A stretch of DNA of 15,036 nucleotides from JBFJVD01 sp041624375 (GCA_041624375.1 JBFJVD010000038.1:1-15036), one strand, 5' to 3'. Positions 1 to 7,331 are shown, counted from the stretch's first letter. A program made the numbers and translations. Notes: a model not told the origin generated them from the sequence alone.

Positions 1-582
1 AATCATGAGTACGATGCCGCCGCACGCTGGGAGGAGGCACCATTCTATGACGCGGCGTTCCCCCTGTTCATGGAATCGCCGCTGTTACGGAGCCGCCCCC
101 AGTACTACGCCTTTGCCTACGGCGATGTCCAATTCATCATGCTGGATTCGCAGGTCTTCTATGGGGTGTCGGGGAGGGAGGAGCAAGAGGCCTGGCTGGA
201 GGAGCGTCTCCGGGATGTGGGCTTCCGTCTCCATGTCCTCGTCTTCCACATCGCCCCCTTCACCAGCAGTTCCGTCCACCCAGGGGACGGCCGGCCCCTA
301 CAAGCCGCGTGGCATCCGAAGTTCGCAGCTTCTGGCTCGTTGATTGTCTTCAATGGACACAGTCATCTTTATGAGCGCCTGCTCATCGACGGTGTCATGT
401 ATGTCACCAGCGGGGGTGGATCGGGCAGCCTCTATCGAGCAGGCTCACTGGCAGCAGGAAGCCAGGCCCTGGCCTCAGAGACCCATTTTGTTCTGTTGGA
501 ACTCGAGAGCGATTCTTATCGCCTCAGGGCCATTGGCCTCGATGGCTCGATCTTGGATGAAGTGTTTGGCGCCGTCCCCTGA
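1..582 (+). CDS. Purple-acid-phosphatase-like metallophosphoesterase, C-terminal part (5' truncated)
   Basis: The reading frame is open from base 1, so the gene starts before the window; 193 residues remain. The first visible residues, Asn-His-Glu, fit the end of the GNHE metal-binding motif of calcineurin-like phosphoesterases. A VFHIAPF segment near codon 81 corresponds to the family's mid-protein metal-binding His block, and GHSHLYER (bases 355-378) matches the GHxHxxER signature of purple acid phosphatases and related two-metal phosphoesterases. The expected role is hydrolysis of phosphomonoesters or diesters; the substrate cannot be told. Signal peptide and N-terminal domains lie outside the window, so the location is unknown. 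The MFS gene begins 29 nt downstream on the same strand and could be co-transcribed. An internal ATG at base 70 is not the start, because motif residues precede it. Confidence 0.85.
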   Translation, partial: NHEYDAAARWEEAPFYDAAFPLFMESPLLRSRPQYYAFAYGDVQFIMLDSQVFYGVSGREEQEAWLEERLRDVGFRLHVLVFHIAPFTSSSVHPGDGRPLQAAWHPKFAASGSLIVFNGHSHLYERLLIDGVMYVTSGGGSGSLYRAGSLAAGSQALASETHFVLLELESDSYRLRAIGLDGSILDEVFGAVP

Positions 583-611
583 AATCCATGCAGCTGGACT
601 GAGTTGAAACC

Positions 612-1850
612 GTGGCGAGTCCTCCCACGCAGAACCCGCTAGGGGATCCTTGGAAGCGAACGCTCTATCTGATGACGGCGGCACAGCTGATCACTGCGAT
701 CGGCTTTTCCTCGATCTTTCCCTTCCTTCCTCTCTATGTGAAACAACTTGGGTCCTCCCGTGGCTTTGGCGTCGAATTTCTATCGGGTCTGGTCTTCTCT
801 GTGCAGGCCGTCACGATGATGCTGGCCTCGCCGGTCTGGGGTTCGCTGGCCGATCGCTATGGACGGAAACTTATGGTCCAGCGATCCATGTATGGGGGTG
901 CGGTCCTTTTGCTTTTGATGGCGTTTGTTCGCTCGGCGGAGGAACTCATCGTCCTGCGCGCCGTGCAGGGCTTGGTCACGGGCACGATTGCCGCCACCAA
1001 TGCTCTGGTTGCCTCGGTTGTCCCCCGCCAGCGAACGGGATTTGCGATGGGCATGCTTCAAGTTGGCTTCGGCAGCGGGGTCGCGCTCGGTCCGGTCATT
1101 GGGGGTGTGGTTGCCGATGCGTATGGCTACGCCGCGGCATTCTACGTTACGGCCGGGCTGCTCCTCGTGGCAGGCTTGCTCGTCACCTTCGGGGTCCGAG
1201 AAGCGCATGTGCCCCGGCAGGTGCTCCCCCTGGAGAGCCCGCCGTGGCTGGCGGGATGGAAGGAGATCCTCCGTGCGGAAGGCGTTGCCGCCACCTACGG
1301 ACTGCGGTTCCTCACCCAGCTGGGACGCATGATGCTGGTGCCGATCGCACCGCTCTTCATCGAGATCTTGCTGGCCGATTCCGGTTCCGTCAACACATTC
1401 ACCGGGCTTGTCATCGGATCTGCCTCTACCACGGCGACGGCAAGCGCGGTTTTCCTTGGCCGCCTGGGGGACCGAGCAGGTCATCGCAAGGTTTTCATCG
1501 GCTCTGTCCTGGCGGCCGCGATGCTTTACTTCCCCCAAAGCCTGGTGCAATCGGCTGTCCACCTGCTGTTCTTGCAGGCAGCCGTAGGTGTGGCGATTGG
1601 CGGTGTTCTGCCCTCGTTGAGCGCGCTGCTGGCCCGCTACACCGTGGCGGGCGAAGAGGGGGCGGTGTATGGACTGGACAATTCGATTAGCGCCGGCGCG
1701 CGGGCAGTTGCTCCCTTAATCGGTGCCGCGGTGGCCACGGCTTTTGGGCTGCGGCTGACGTTCGTGGCCAGCGCGCTGATCCTGCTCATTGCAGCCGCCG
1801 GCGCGCTGTGGCGGCTGCCCCGGGCGGTGGCCGCGGACCCGGCCATCTGA
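612..1850 (+). CDS. MFS transporter, DHA1 drug:H+ antiporter type (MdtG/TetA-like)
   Basis: This 412-residue inner-membrane protein has about twelve hydrophobic segments, the usual size for a 12-helix major facilitator. Motif A is clear in the loop after helix 2 (residues 77-86, GSLADRYGRK). The motif B arginine lies in LRAVQG (residues 115-120), and a motif C-like antiporter glycine pattern spans residues 152-166 (GFGSG...GPVIGG). Motif C is typical of proton-coupled drug exporters, so efflux of a small organic compound is the likely role; the substrate is unknown. The N-terminal FPFLPLYVKQLG stretch resembles MdtG-like exporters. The chosen start is GTG at 612, with a weak ribosome site; ATG at 672 would remove the short cytoplasmic N-terminus ahead of helix 1. 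It follows the phosphoesterase gene by 29 nt and converges with the glycoside hydrolase gene. Confidence 0.9.
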   Translation: MASPPTQNPLGDPWKRTLYLMTAAQLITAIGFSSIFPFLPLYVKQLGSSRGFGVEFLSGLVFSVQAVTMMLASPVWGSLADRYGRKLMVQRSMYGGAVLLLLMAFVRSAEELIVLRAVQGLVTGTIAATNALVASVVPRQRTGFAMGMLQVGFGSGVALGPVIGGVVADAYGYAAAFYVTAGLLLVAGLLVTFGVREAHVPRQVLPLESPPWLAGWKEILRAEGVAATYGLRFLTQLGRMMLVPIAPLFIEILLADSGSVNTFTGLVIGSASTTATASAVFLGRLGDRAGHRKVFIGSVLAAAMLYFPQSLVQSAVHLLFLQAAVGVAIGGVLPSLSALLARYTVAGEEGAVYGLDNSISAGARAVAPLIGAAVATAFGLRLTFVASALILLIAAAGALWRLPRAVAADPAI

Positions 1851-1955
1851 CTGCGTATAGCCACATCAGAGGAGGCTGCTATTCCCGATGGATCGTCAAG
1901 ATGGGAGTGGGTGGCCGGGCCGGGATGGGCGAAGCGGAGCGGCTATGCGTCAGTC
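1849..1955. repeat. Imperfect inverted repeat joining the ends of two convergent genes
   Basis: The left arm GACTGCGTATAGCC (1849-1862) and right arm GGCTATGCGTCAGTC (1941-1955) are complementary over 13 of 14 positions plus one unpaired base, separated by 78 nt. The left arm overlaps the MFS stop codon and the right arm contains the glycoside hydrolase stop codon. There is no T-run, so it does not look like a standard intrinsic terminator. The 99-nt gap between the genes (1851-1949) holds nothing else I recognise. Confidence 0.5.
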
Positions 1956-4655
1956 CGGCGGAAGCACATCCTCAACAGAGACATTGAAGTCGCCAAAGCG
2001 TGCGAAATGGGCGGTGAGTTCCAGCTCATGAGAGCCAGGGCGCAGTGGATACTCCAGCAGGCGCACGGTGAGGTCCTCTCCGGCGTGCAGGATGAGGGGG
2101 GTTTCCGGCGTGACGTCCTCCAGGGAGCGCCTGATCCCCTCGACCGATAGCTCGATTTGGTGCAGGTCGAGCCGCTCGCCGTTGACCCGGACATCCTCGA
2201 CGGCCTCAAGCGCAACCGCCATCACGGTGTTGTGCAGGTCGAACGCTACACCGTCTTCCGTCCGTCGCAGGCTGCCACGGCGATAGACACGATCGACCAC
2301 GAAGCGCGGCACGCGTCGTGGGGCCCTCGTCCCGAGAATTGGGCGCCCGACGTTGAAGTGGAGCTGGTAGCGACTGAGAACTTCATTGCCCCGGCGGACG
2401 ACGGCCTGGAAGATATAGCGCCCGCGCCAGCGCAAATGGGCCCGGACGGAAGCCACCCGGCGGGCGGGCTCGCTGGCGTCGGGCAGCAGCACCTCAGTAC
2501 GGCCGCGCGCCCCGCGGCGTCCAATGAGCGCCCGGACGAAGCGCAGGGGGAGGCTAGCGTCGCGGTGCAGGCGCCACGACATGGTTACCTCGCCGCGTTC
2601 CCGGTAGTCGTCATTCACGAGATACAGGTCCGCATGGAATTCTGCGCCGCGCTCGAAGTAGATATGATGACCGCGCACGATTTCAAAGCTCGGCTCAAGG
2701 TCCACGCAGAGGCCAACGGGGCTGGAGGCCTCTTGCAGCGCCGCGAATCCGCGCTTGCGGCGCCGGGCGTAGTCGGCAACCGACCAGGTGATCCCCGGCC
2801 AGCAGTCGGTGAGCATGAACTGGACGTAACCCCCGGTGGGGGCGAATTTCTGGCGCCTCCATTGATCGACGACATGACGGAGATAGAAGGCCTGATAGTC
2901 CTGACTATCTTTGATGTAGTCGGCGAGGCTTCCAAATCGAGTCGGCGCGCCCACGCCGGGGCTGACCCAGAAGGGCGATTGGAAGTCGGCGTGCGCCCAG
3001 GCTGCATCGACCGGACCGACCGGCCAGCGACGTCCGATGCTGTCCCATACTGGTGAGGTGAGGTTCGGCAGCGCCTGAACCCCAAATTCGGATGGGAAGG
3101 CAGGCTCCAGGTCACGGTTATCCGTCCAGCTCCCTGTGTACCAGCCGTGGTAGAGATGGACGTCGAGGTCGCCGGAGGCCGGAATCGCTGGCCGGGAGGG
3201 ATCCGTGATGGCTGCACGCTGCACCGATCCCTCATCAAGCTCCCGATTCGTCGCCGACTCATGGACGTCGGCACCTAAGAAGGAGGCAGATTCCAGCCAG
3301 GGAGGTTCATTGTGCATACACCACAGGCCGATTGCAGGGCTGGATCCGAGCAGCTCGATCATCTGACCGACTTGTCGCCACACCTGGTGGTGAAAACGCT
3401 CGTCTTCTGCCTCAGGGAGGTCATAGGCATATGCCCACTGGAGTGGAAAGTCACTGATCAGCAGCTGGCCGGCCTCATCCGCGGCCCGGTAGAACTCCTG
3501 CGGTTCAATATGCGCGTGAACTCGAAGCAGATCGAGATTGAGGTCGCGGGCGAGCTTCAGGTCTTCGGAAATGCGGGCCATGTCGGTGCGATCAAGATAG
3601 AAATCCGAGATGTAGTTGCTCCCGCGCGGATAGATGCGCCGGCCGTTGAGTTCCCAGGACCATGAACCGGATTCGATGGCTGCGCGGATCACGCGCAGGC
3701 CAAATACGCGGGTCAACCGAAGTTCTTCATCGCCGGCCTCGCTGTGCACGCGCAGGCTGACCTCGGCCTGATAGAGATTTGCTGTGCCATGAGTCCAGGG
3801 GAACCACAAGCGCGGCTTTGAAATCCTGATCGGGAGGTCGATTTGACCACTCCCTGAGGCTGGGAGCTGCAGCTTAGCCTGGGCGCCCCCGCCAGAGAAG
3901 GGGGTGAAATTGAAAGGTGCAATTCTCACCTCGAGCGGAATCGCCACTGGGTGCTGCAGCAGATTGCGCACGCGAAGCCTCACTCGGGCGTAGGCGGACT
4001 CGGCTCCTTCGGCGAATGCATTGGTAGGCCACGAGGGACCTTCGACTTCAGGCAGCACGAGCAGCGACTCGACCAGCAGGCCTGGGACGCCCATCAACGA
4101 AACCGGACGCCAGAGGCCGACTGGAACCTTCCATTCGAACTGGTCTGAAAGATTGGGATAGAAGGCGGAGGGGTAGGGCTTGCAGTCCCAATCGGCGAAG
4201 ACGCCAAGAACCGCACGCTTCTTCTTGAACTGAGGCGCCTCAATCGGACTGGTGCAGGCCACCTGCAACAAGTTTCGGCCAGGCAGCAGGTCGTCGGTCA
4301 CATCGAAGGCGAAGGGTTGGAAATATCCTTCGTGGTTTCCCAGATGCGCGCCGTTCAGCCAGACGTCGGTGAAGTAGAAGCTTCCGTCGAAATGAATGAG
4401 CTGTCTGGCATCTCCTCTGTGTCGAACATCAAATTCGAGCTGATACCAGCGTGATTCAAGGCCTTCGGTTGCGTCGCCGAGATGGGGCAGCGAAACATAC
4501 TCCCACTCCTCCGAGGTCGGGGATGGAGGCGAGGATGCATTCCCGGTCGCTAACTCGACCGGTGCCATGGTCTGCCAGCCTGCATCCAGCGGCTGGATCT
4601 GCCCATGCAATGGCGCCAGCGGGGAAAGCGCGTTATTTCTCGAATCAGCGGTCAC
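1950..4655 (-). CDS. Glycoside hydrolase family 2, beta-mannosidase-like
   Basis: This large retaining exo-glycosidase has about 901 residues. A jelly-roll sugar-binding domain comes first (about residues 20-190, with WYQLEFDV and DVWLNGAHLGNHEGYF), then an Ig-like domain, a TIM barrel (about 335-620) and C-terminal beta domains. The acid/base Glu is E450 in WCMHNEPP, and the nucleophile is E523 in PSEFGVQALPN. The EFGxQxxP pattern, and DCWPGITWSVADY after the barrel, favour beta-mannosidase or exo-glucosaminidase over beta-galactosidase. No signal peptide is visible, so it probably acts in the cytoplasm on imported or recycled oligosaccharides. The frame is open to 4772, deep in the upstream gene. 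I chose GTG at 4655, which overlaps the glycosyltransferase stop by 11 nt and follows a GAAAG ribosome-site-like sequence. It is the last gene of the minus-strand operon. Exact sugar specificity is inferred. Confidence 0.85.
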   Translation of the reverse strand: MTADSRNNALSPLAPLHGQIQPLDAGWQTMAPVELATGNASSPPSPTSEEWEYVSLPHLGDATEGLESRWYQLEFDVRHRGDARQLIHFDGSFYFTDVWLNGAHLGNHEGYFQPFAFDVTDDLLPGRNLLQVACTSPIEAPQFKKKRAVLGVFADWDCKPYPSAFYPNLSDQFEWKVPVGLWRPVSLMGVPGLLVESLLVLPEVEGPSWPTNAFAEGAESAYARVRLRVRNLLQHPVAIPLEVRIAPFNFTPFSGGGAQAKLQLPASGSGQIDLPIRISKPRLWFPWTHGTANLYQAEVSLRVHSEAGDEELRLTRVFGLRVIRAAIESGSWSWELNGRRIYPRGSNYISDFYLDRTDMARISEDLKLARDLNLDLLRVHAHIEPQEFYRAADEAGQLLISDFPLQWAYAYDLPEAEDERFHHQVWRQVGQMIELLGSSPAIGLWCMHNEPPWLESASFLGADVHESATNRELDEGSVQRAAITDPSRPAIPASGDLDVHLYHGWYTGSWTDNRDLEPAFPSEFGVQALPNLTSPVWDSIGRRWPVGPVDAAWAHADFQSPFWVSPGVGAPTRFGSLADYIKDSQDYQAFYLRHVVDQWRRQKFAPTGGYVQFMLTDCWPGITWSVADYARRRKRGFAALQEASSPVGLCVDLEPSFEIVRGHHIYFERGAEFHADLYLVNDDYRERGEVTMSWRLHRDASLPLRFVRALIGRRGARGRTEVLLPDASEPARRVASVRAHLRWRGRYIFQAVVRRGNEVLSRYQLHFNVGRPILGTRAPRRVPRFVVDRVYRRGSLRRTEDGVAFDLHNTVMAVALEAVEDVRVNGERLDLHQIELSVEGIRRSLEDVTPETPLILHAGEDLTVRLLEYPLRPGSHELELTAHFARFGDFNVSVEDVLPPD

Positions 4656-5724
4656 GGGATCTTTCGTTGGCGCCGCCTTCGCCTTCCGTGTTTCGCTTGA
4701 GCCAGTCCAGGTCAATGAAGCGGATGCTTTCGCGCATTTCCACCGGTGAGAGGCGCGAAATCGAGCGCGCAAGCGAGCGTCCTGATCCGCGCAGGAGGTT
4801 CAGCCGTTCCGACAGATAGGTCTGGAGAGTTGAAAGGTCGGTTGGCGAAAGCACGTTCGTGATCCGCGTACGGAACGCACTGAAGGATTCTTGATAGAGG
4901 ATACGCTCGAGGGTTCGTCCCGCTTCCCGGTTGAAGGAAGCGATCGGATTGGCGACGCGTCCGATCTGCTCGCGGAGTCCGGCAACATCGAGGATCCGTC
5001 TTCCTCGGTCAGCCGGCGCAAGATCGTGCGTTCCGAATTCATACTTGAAGGGTATCCGGTGGATGGGCTTACCGGCGAGGGCGTGCATCTCGCACCACAA
5101 ATACTTGAAAGCCAGCCGGACGAGCCCTTCCGTTTCCAGCCGGCGCATGGACACCGGTAGGCGGGCCCCTGTGAGCATGCCAAACCGTCCATAGCGCGCA
5201 CTCCGCTGGACATAATCGTGGTCTTCGGCCAGGAGCACGGTCTCGTCGAAGCCGCCGATCTGCGAGTGGAGCTCGGCCCGCGTAAGGATGCAGAATCCGG
5301 GGGCATGCGGCGAGAAGCGCTGCACCACCAGCAGGTAAAGATTGGTGGCATCGGCGATGATCCGATCTCCCATCTCATCGCTCAGCGCGTCGATCAGCGT
5401 GCTGGCGACATCAAGTCCCTCGCGCTCATACTCCTGAAGAACGTTCTCCAGGTAGTCGGGTGGGGGTCTGACGTCGGCGTCGAGGAAGAAGAGCAGTTCC
5501 CCGCTGGCGGCGCTCGCGCCCGCGTTCCGACCGGCAGCTGGGCGGCCGCCCGGGACTACGAGGGCGCCGGCCTCCGCAGCGAGCGTGGGGGTGCCATCGC
5601 TGGATCCCGCGTCGGCGACGACGACCTCATCCGGGGGTCGGGTCTGTGCGGCGAGAGCCTCAAGCAGCCGGGGCAGGCTGCGCGCCTCATTCAGCGTCGG
5701 AACGACGATGGTGAGCGACGCCAT
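4645..5724 (-). CDS. Family 2 glycosyltransferase with an unassigned C-terminal region
   Basis: The protein has 359 residues. The GT-A nucleotide-sugar fold is shown by IVVPTLNEA (residues 6-14), DAGSSDGT (38-45), a DxD metal site in FFLDADV (D82, D84) and an acidic ED motif in LLAEDHDY (E167-D168) that supplies the catalytic base in GT2 inverting enzymes. It transfers a sugar from a nucleotide donor; donor and acceptor are unknown. No long hydrophobic segment follows, so it is probably soluble or peripheral. The part after about residue 190 is charged and matches no domain I know. The start is ATG 5724, seven nt after the preceding stop; the frame runs back to 5781, but those extra residues fall inside the upstream gene and precede the normal GT2 N-terminus. 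It shares 11 nt with the glycoside hydrolase gene, implying coupled translation. Confidence 0.87.
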   Translation of the reverse strand: MASLTIVVPTLNEARSLPRLLEALAAQTRPPDEVVVADAGSSDGTPTLAAEAGALVVPGGRPAAGRNAGASAASGELLFFLDADVRPPPDYLENVLQEYEREGLDVASTLIDALSDEMGDRIIADATNLYLLVVQRFSPHAPGFCILTRAELHSQIGGFDETVLLAEDHDYVQRSARYGRFGMLTGARLPVSMRRLETEGLVRLAFKYLWCEMHALAGKPIHRIPFKYEFGTHDLAPADRGRRILDVAGLREQIGRVANPIASFNREAGRTLERILYQESFSAFRTRITNVLSPTDLSTLQTYLSERLNLLRGSGRSLARSISRLSPVEMRESIRFIDLDWLKRNTEGEGGANERSRDR

Positions 5725-5731
5725 AGGTGGC

Positions 5732-6403
5732 CTACTCGATGGTCGCAAGAAACTGATCGGCCATCGCCGGCACGTCCTCATCCGTCGAGATTCCTTCCCA
5801 GGGGTCTCCGGGCTGCACCAGGTTCACGACAACAATGCTCGCCCCGTTGAAGATCGCGCTTCGGGCCTCCCGCAGGTCCACGCCTCCGGCCGCAGAGAGC
5901 AGCACATCGAACTTGCTGCGCAGACGGTTGACGTGACGGTACTGAATCACTTTCCCGCGGGTGCTTTCTTCATCCCGCCCGCGGTGCAGCACGACAACGT
6001 CGGGCGGGGCCGACATCCGCATCACCGCTCTCAAGGGATCTCGAACCCCGAGCATGTCGATCATCGACACCATGCCCAATTCGCTGCAGGCATGCACGAA
6101 TAGGTCGAGTGATTCTGTGGGCGAACTCCCGAGGACGGTGGCCGCTGTTGCGCCAGCGTCGTGCACCATCCGGACTTCGCTTTCGGCCCCGTCGGTCGTC
6201 TTCAGGTCGGCAACAACGTGACCCCGCCAGAGGCGCCGGATAGCCCGAATCCCATCCACACCCTCTCGTTTGATGTATGGGGTTCCGGCTTCGACCAGGA
6301 TGCGATCGCTGGAGGCCAAATGCGGGACCACCTCGCGAACGAGATCGACGTCGTAGTTGAAGGCGATCTGAAGATAGCGAACCTTATCTTCCAGCATCGG
6401 CAC
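5732..6403 (-). CDS. OMP decarboxylase superfamily protein, HPS/KGPDC-like (divergent)
   Basis: The protein has 223 residues, the size of 3-hexulose-6-phosphate synthase (HPS) and 3-keto-L-gulonate-6-phosphate decarboxylase (KGPDC). A (beta/alpha)8 barrel is supported by VEAGTP (E38), the core DxKxxD motif in VADLKTTD (D66, K68, D71), TVLG (89-92), LHRGRDEE (H140, R143) and AAGGVD (171-176). The His-x-x-Arg pair resembles KGPDC more than HPS, while DLKTTD resembles both. Two usual features are changed: the first-strand Asp of the LALD motif is Asn16 (IAFN), and the C-terminal phosphate-binding Gly/Arg loop is replaced by NLVQPGDPW (194-202). It may act on a sugar phosphate, or have a changed substrate or no catalysis. 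The start is GTG 6403, with GGAG eight nt upstream; ATG 6397 is an alternative. It follows the SPFH stop by three nt. Confidence 0.8.
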   Translation of the reverse strand: MPMLEDKVRYLQIAFNYDVDLVREVVPHLASSDRILVEAGTPYIKREGVDGIRAIRRLWRGHVVADLKTTDGAESEVRMVHDAGATAATVLGSSPTESLDLFVHACSELGMVSMIDMLGVRDPLRAVMRMSAPPDVVVLHRGRDEESTRGKVIQYRHVNRLRSKFDVLLSAAGGVDLREARSAIFNGASIVVVNLVQPGDPWEGISTDEDVPAMADQFLATIE

Positions 6404-6406
6404 GGT

Positions 6407-7186
6407 TCAGGCTCCATCATCCCGGATTAACTCGGTGAGCTTCCGCCCAAAGCCGGTTGGCATGAACAGCACGATCTTTTCGGACGGATCTGCAGCAATG
6501 TCGCGAATGGTCTGCAGGGTTCTGAGGTGCAGCGCGCCTTCGTGGGCGGCCATATTCTCGGCGGCCTTCCGCAGGTTTTCGGAAGCTGTGAGTTCACCTT
6601 GCGAAGCAATGATCATGGCCCGCCTTTCGCGCTCGGCCTCAGCTTGCTTGGCCATTGCGCGTTTCATTTCGGCCGGCAGTTCGACTTCCTGGATCTTGAT
6701 CGCTTCAACATCTACGCCCCAACCACTCGTTTCCGAGTCGACGATCTTCTTGATGCTCTCCGCGATCTGCTCGCGTTCGGTCAGCACGAAGTCCATTTCA
6801 CTGTTGCCGATTACATCGCGCAGCGCCGCCTGCGTGTACTGGCGGACTGCGAAGACGTGATCCTCGATCTCGATGATGACCGCCTTGGGATCCATGACTT
6901 TGAAGTACACAACGGCGTTGACCAGCATCGGGATGTTGTCCCGGGTCATGACCTCCTGCCGGGGGATGTCGGCGGTCTTGATGCGCATATCGACGCGACG
7001 CATGGACTGCATGATGGGGAAAATCAAAGTAAGCCCAGGCTCGCGGGTCCCCGAAAACTTGCCCAGAGTAAAGACGACGCCGCGCTCATACTGGAACAAT
7101 TGCTTCACTGAAGTGAAAAGCAGGAAGACCAGAGCGACGGCGGCGGCGATCAGACCGCAGCTTGAGAGTGCGACGACTTCATTCAT
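6407..7186 (-). CDS. SPFH/stomatin-like (slipin) membrane protein
   Basis: The protein has 259 residues. One N-terminal membrane helix (about residues 8-28) is followed by the band-7/SPFH domain: QYERGVVFTLGKFSG, PGLTLIFPIMQ, RVDMRIKT, then TRDNIPMLVNAVVYFKVMDP. The helical tail contains MKRAMAKQAEAERERRA, typical of slipins and prohibitin relatives. These proteins oligomerise into rings on the inner membrane, organise membrane microdomains and often work with a protease or an NfeD partner; no NfeD gene is adjacent here. The start ATG 7186 has an excellent ribosome site (GAGGAGG, six to seven nt upstream). It leads the minus-strand operon and is divergent from the OsmC gene, with a promoter and palindrome proposed between them. 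Family assignment is firm; the cellular role is inferred. Confidence 0.92.
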   Translation of the reverse strand: MNEVVALSSCGLIAAAVALVFLLFTSVKQLFQYERGVVFTLGKFSGTREPGLTLIFPIMQSMRRVDMRIKTADIPRQEVMTRDNIPMLVNAVVYFKVMDPKAVIIEIEDHVFAVRQYTQAALRDVIGNSEMDFVLTEREQIAESIKKIVDSETSGWGVDVEAIKIQEVELPAEMKRAMAKQAEAERERRAMIIASQGELTASENLRKAAENMAAHEGALHLRTLQTIRDIAADPSEKIVLFMPTGFGRKLTELIRDDGA

Positions 7187-7241
7187 TGGAGCCTCCTCGC
7201 GATTCGGAGATGCGGATCAAAGCGGTGGGTGGAAACGCACG

Positions 7242-7256
7242 ATCTGCGGCGCAGAT
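7242..7256. promoter_or_regulatory. Perfect 15-bp palindrome over the predicted SPFH transcription start
   Basis: ATCTGCG-G-CGCAGAT has perfect 7-bp arms around one central base at 7249. It overlaps the last two bases of the minus-strand -10 candidate (7260-7255) and covers the expected +1 (about 7248). That position suits a repressor operator. The regulator is unknown. Confidence 0.5.
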
Positions 7257-7281
7257 TGTACGCCAACTTGGGGCAAGACAA
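7255..7281 (-). promoter_or_regulatory. Candidate promoter for the SPFH operon
   Basis: On the minus strand, TACAAT (7260-7255; 5 of 6 matches to the sigma-70 -10 box) is preceded by TTGTCT (7281-7276; 4 of 6 to the -35 box). The 15-nt spacer is shorter than ideal. A start near 7248 would give a leader of about 60 nt before ATG 7186. It was found by eye only. Confidence 0.4.
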
Positions 7282-7287
7282 AAGCAG

Positions 7288-7324
7288 CCAGCGGTCTGCA
7301 GCCTGTCCCGGACACGACCGCTGG
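7288..7324. promoter_or_regulatory. Long inverted repeat upstream of osmC, candidate operator
   Basis: Perfect 9-bp arms, CCAGCGGTC (7288-7296) and GACCGCTGG (7316-7324), enclose 19 nt that contain a second palindrome, TGTCC-C-GGACA (7304-7314). The right arm ends one base before the TATAAT of the osmC promoter, and the repeat covers the -35 region and spacer. It lies upstream of both proposed transcription starts, so it is more likely a protein-binding site than an RNA hairpin. Confidence 0.55.
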
Positions 7325-7331
7325 TTATAAT
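7303..7331 (+). promoter_or_regulatory. Candidate promoter for the OsmC-family gene
   Basis: There is a perfect TATAAT at 7326-7331. Seventeen bases upstream is CTGTCC (7303-7308), only 3 of 6 matches to TTGACA. The weak -35 inside an inverted repeat fits a regulated or activator-assisted promoter. The predicted start near 7338 leaves a leader of about 44 nt before ATG 7382. Confidence 0.5.

Noticed and set aside
780..1562. Minus-strand frame of 260 residues opposite the MFS gene
   Set aside because: Its composition is shadow-like (Arg, Gln and His rich), with no motif and no ribosome site support.
650..1690. Long plus-strand frame (346 residues) inside the MFS gene
   Set aside because: Its translation is rich in Arg, Gly and Cys with no domain motifs, while the overlapping frame shows clear MFS motifs; it is a GC-rich shadow.
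1851..1949. Intrinsic terminator between the convergent MFS and glycoside hydrolase genes
   Set aside because: No compact GC-rich hairpin followed by a T-run is present on either strand; only the long-loop inverted repeat is seen.
2157..3056. Plus-strand frame of 299 residues opposite the glycoside hydrolase
   Set aside because: It is antisense to the catalytic region of a family 2 hydrolase that has both catalytic Glu motifs; no ribosome site or recognisable domain.
4656..4772. N-terminal extension of the glycoside hydrolase to 4772
   Set aside because: It lies inside the glycosyltransferase gene in another frame and has no glycoside hydrolase similarity; GTG 4655 fits the tight operon spacing.
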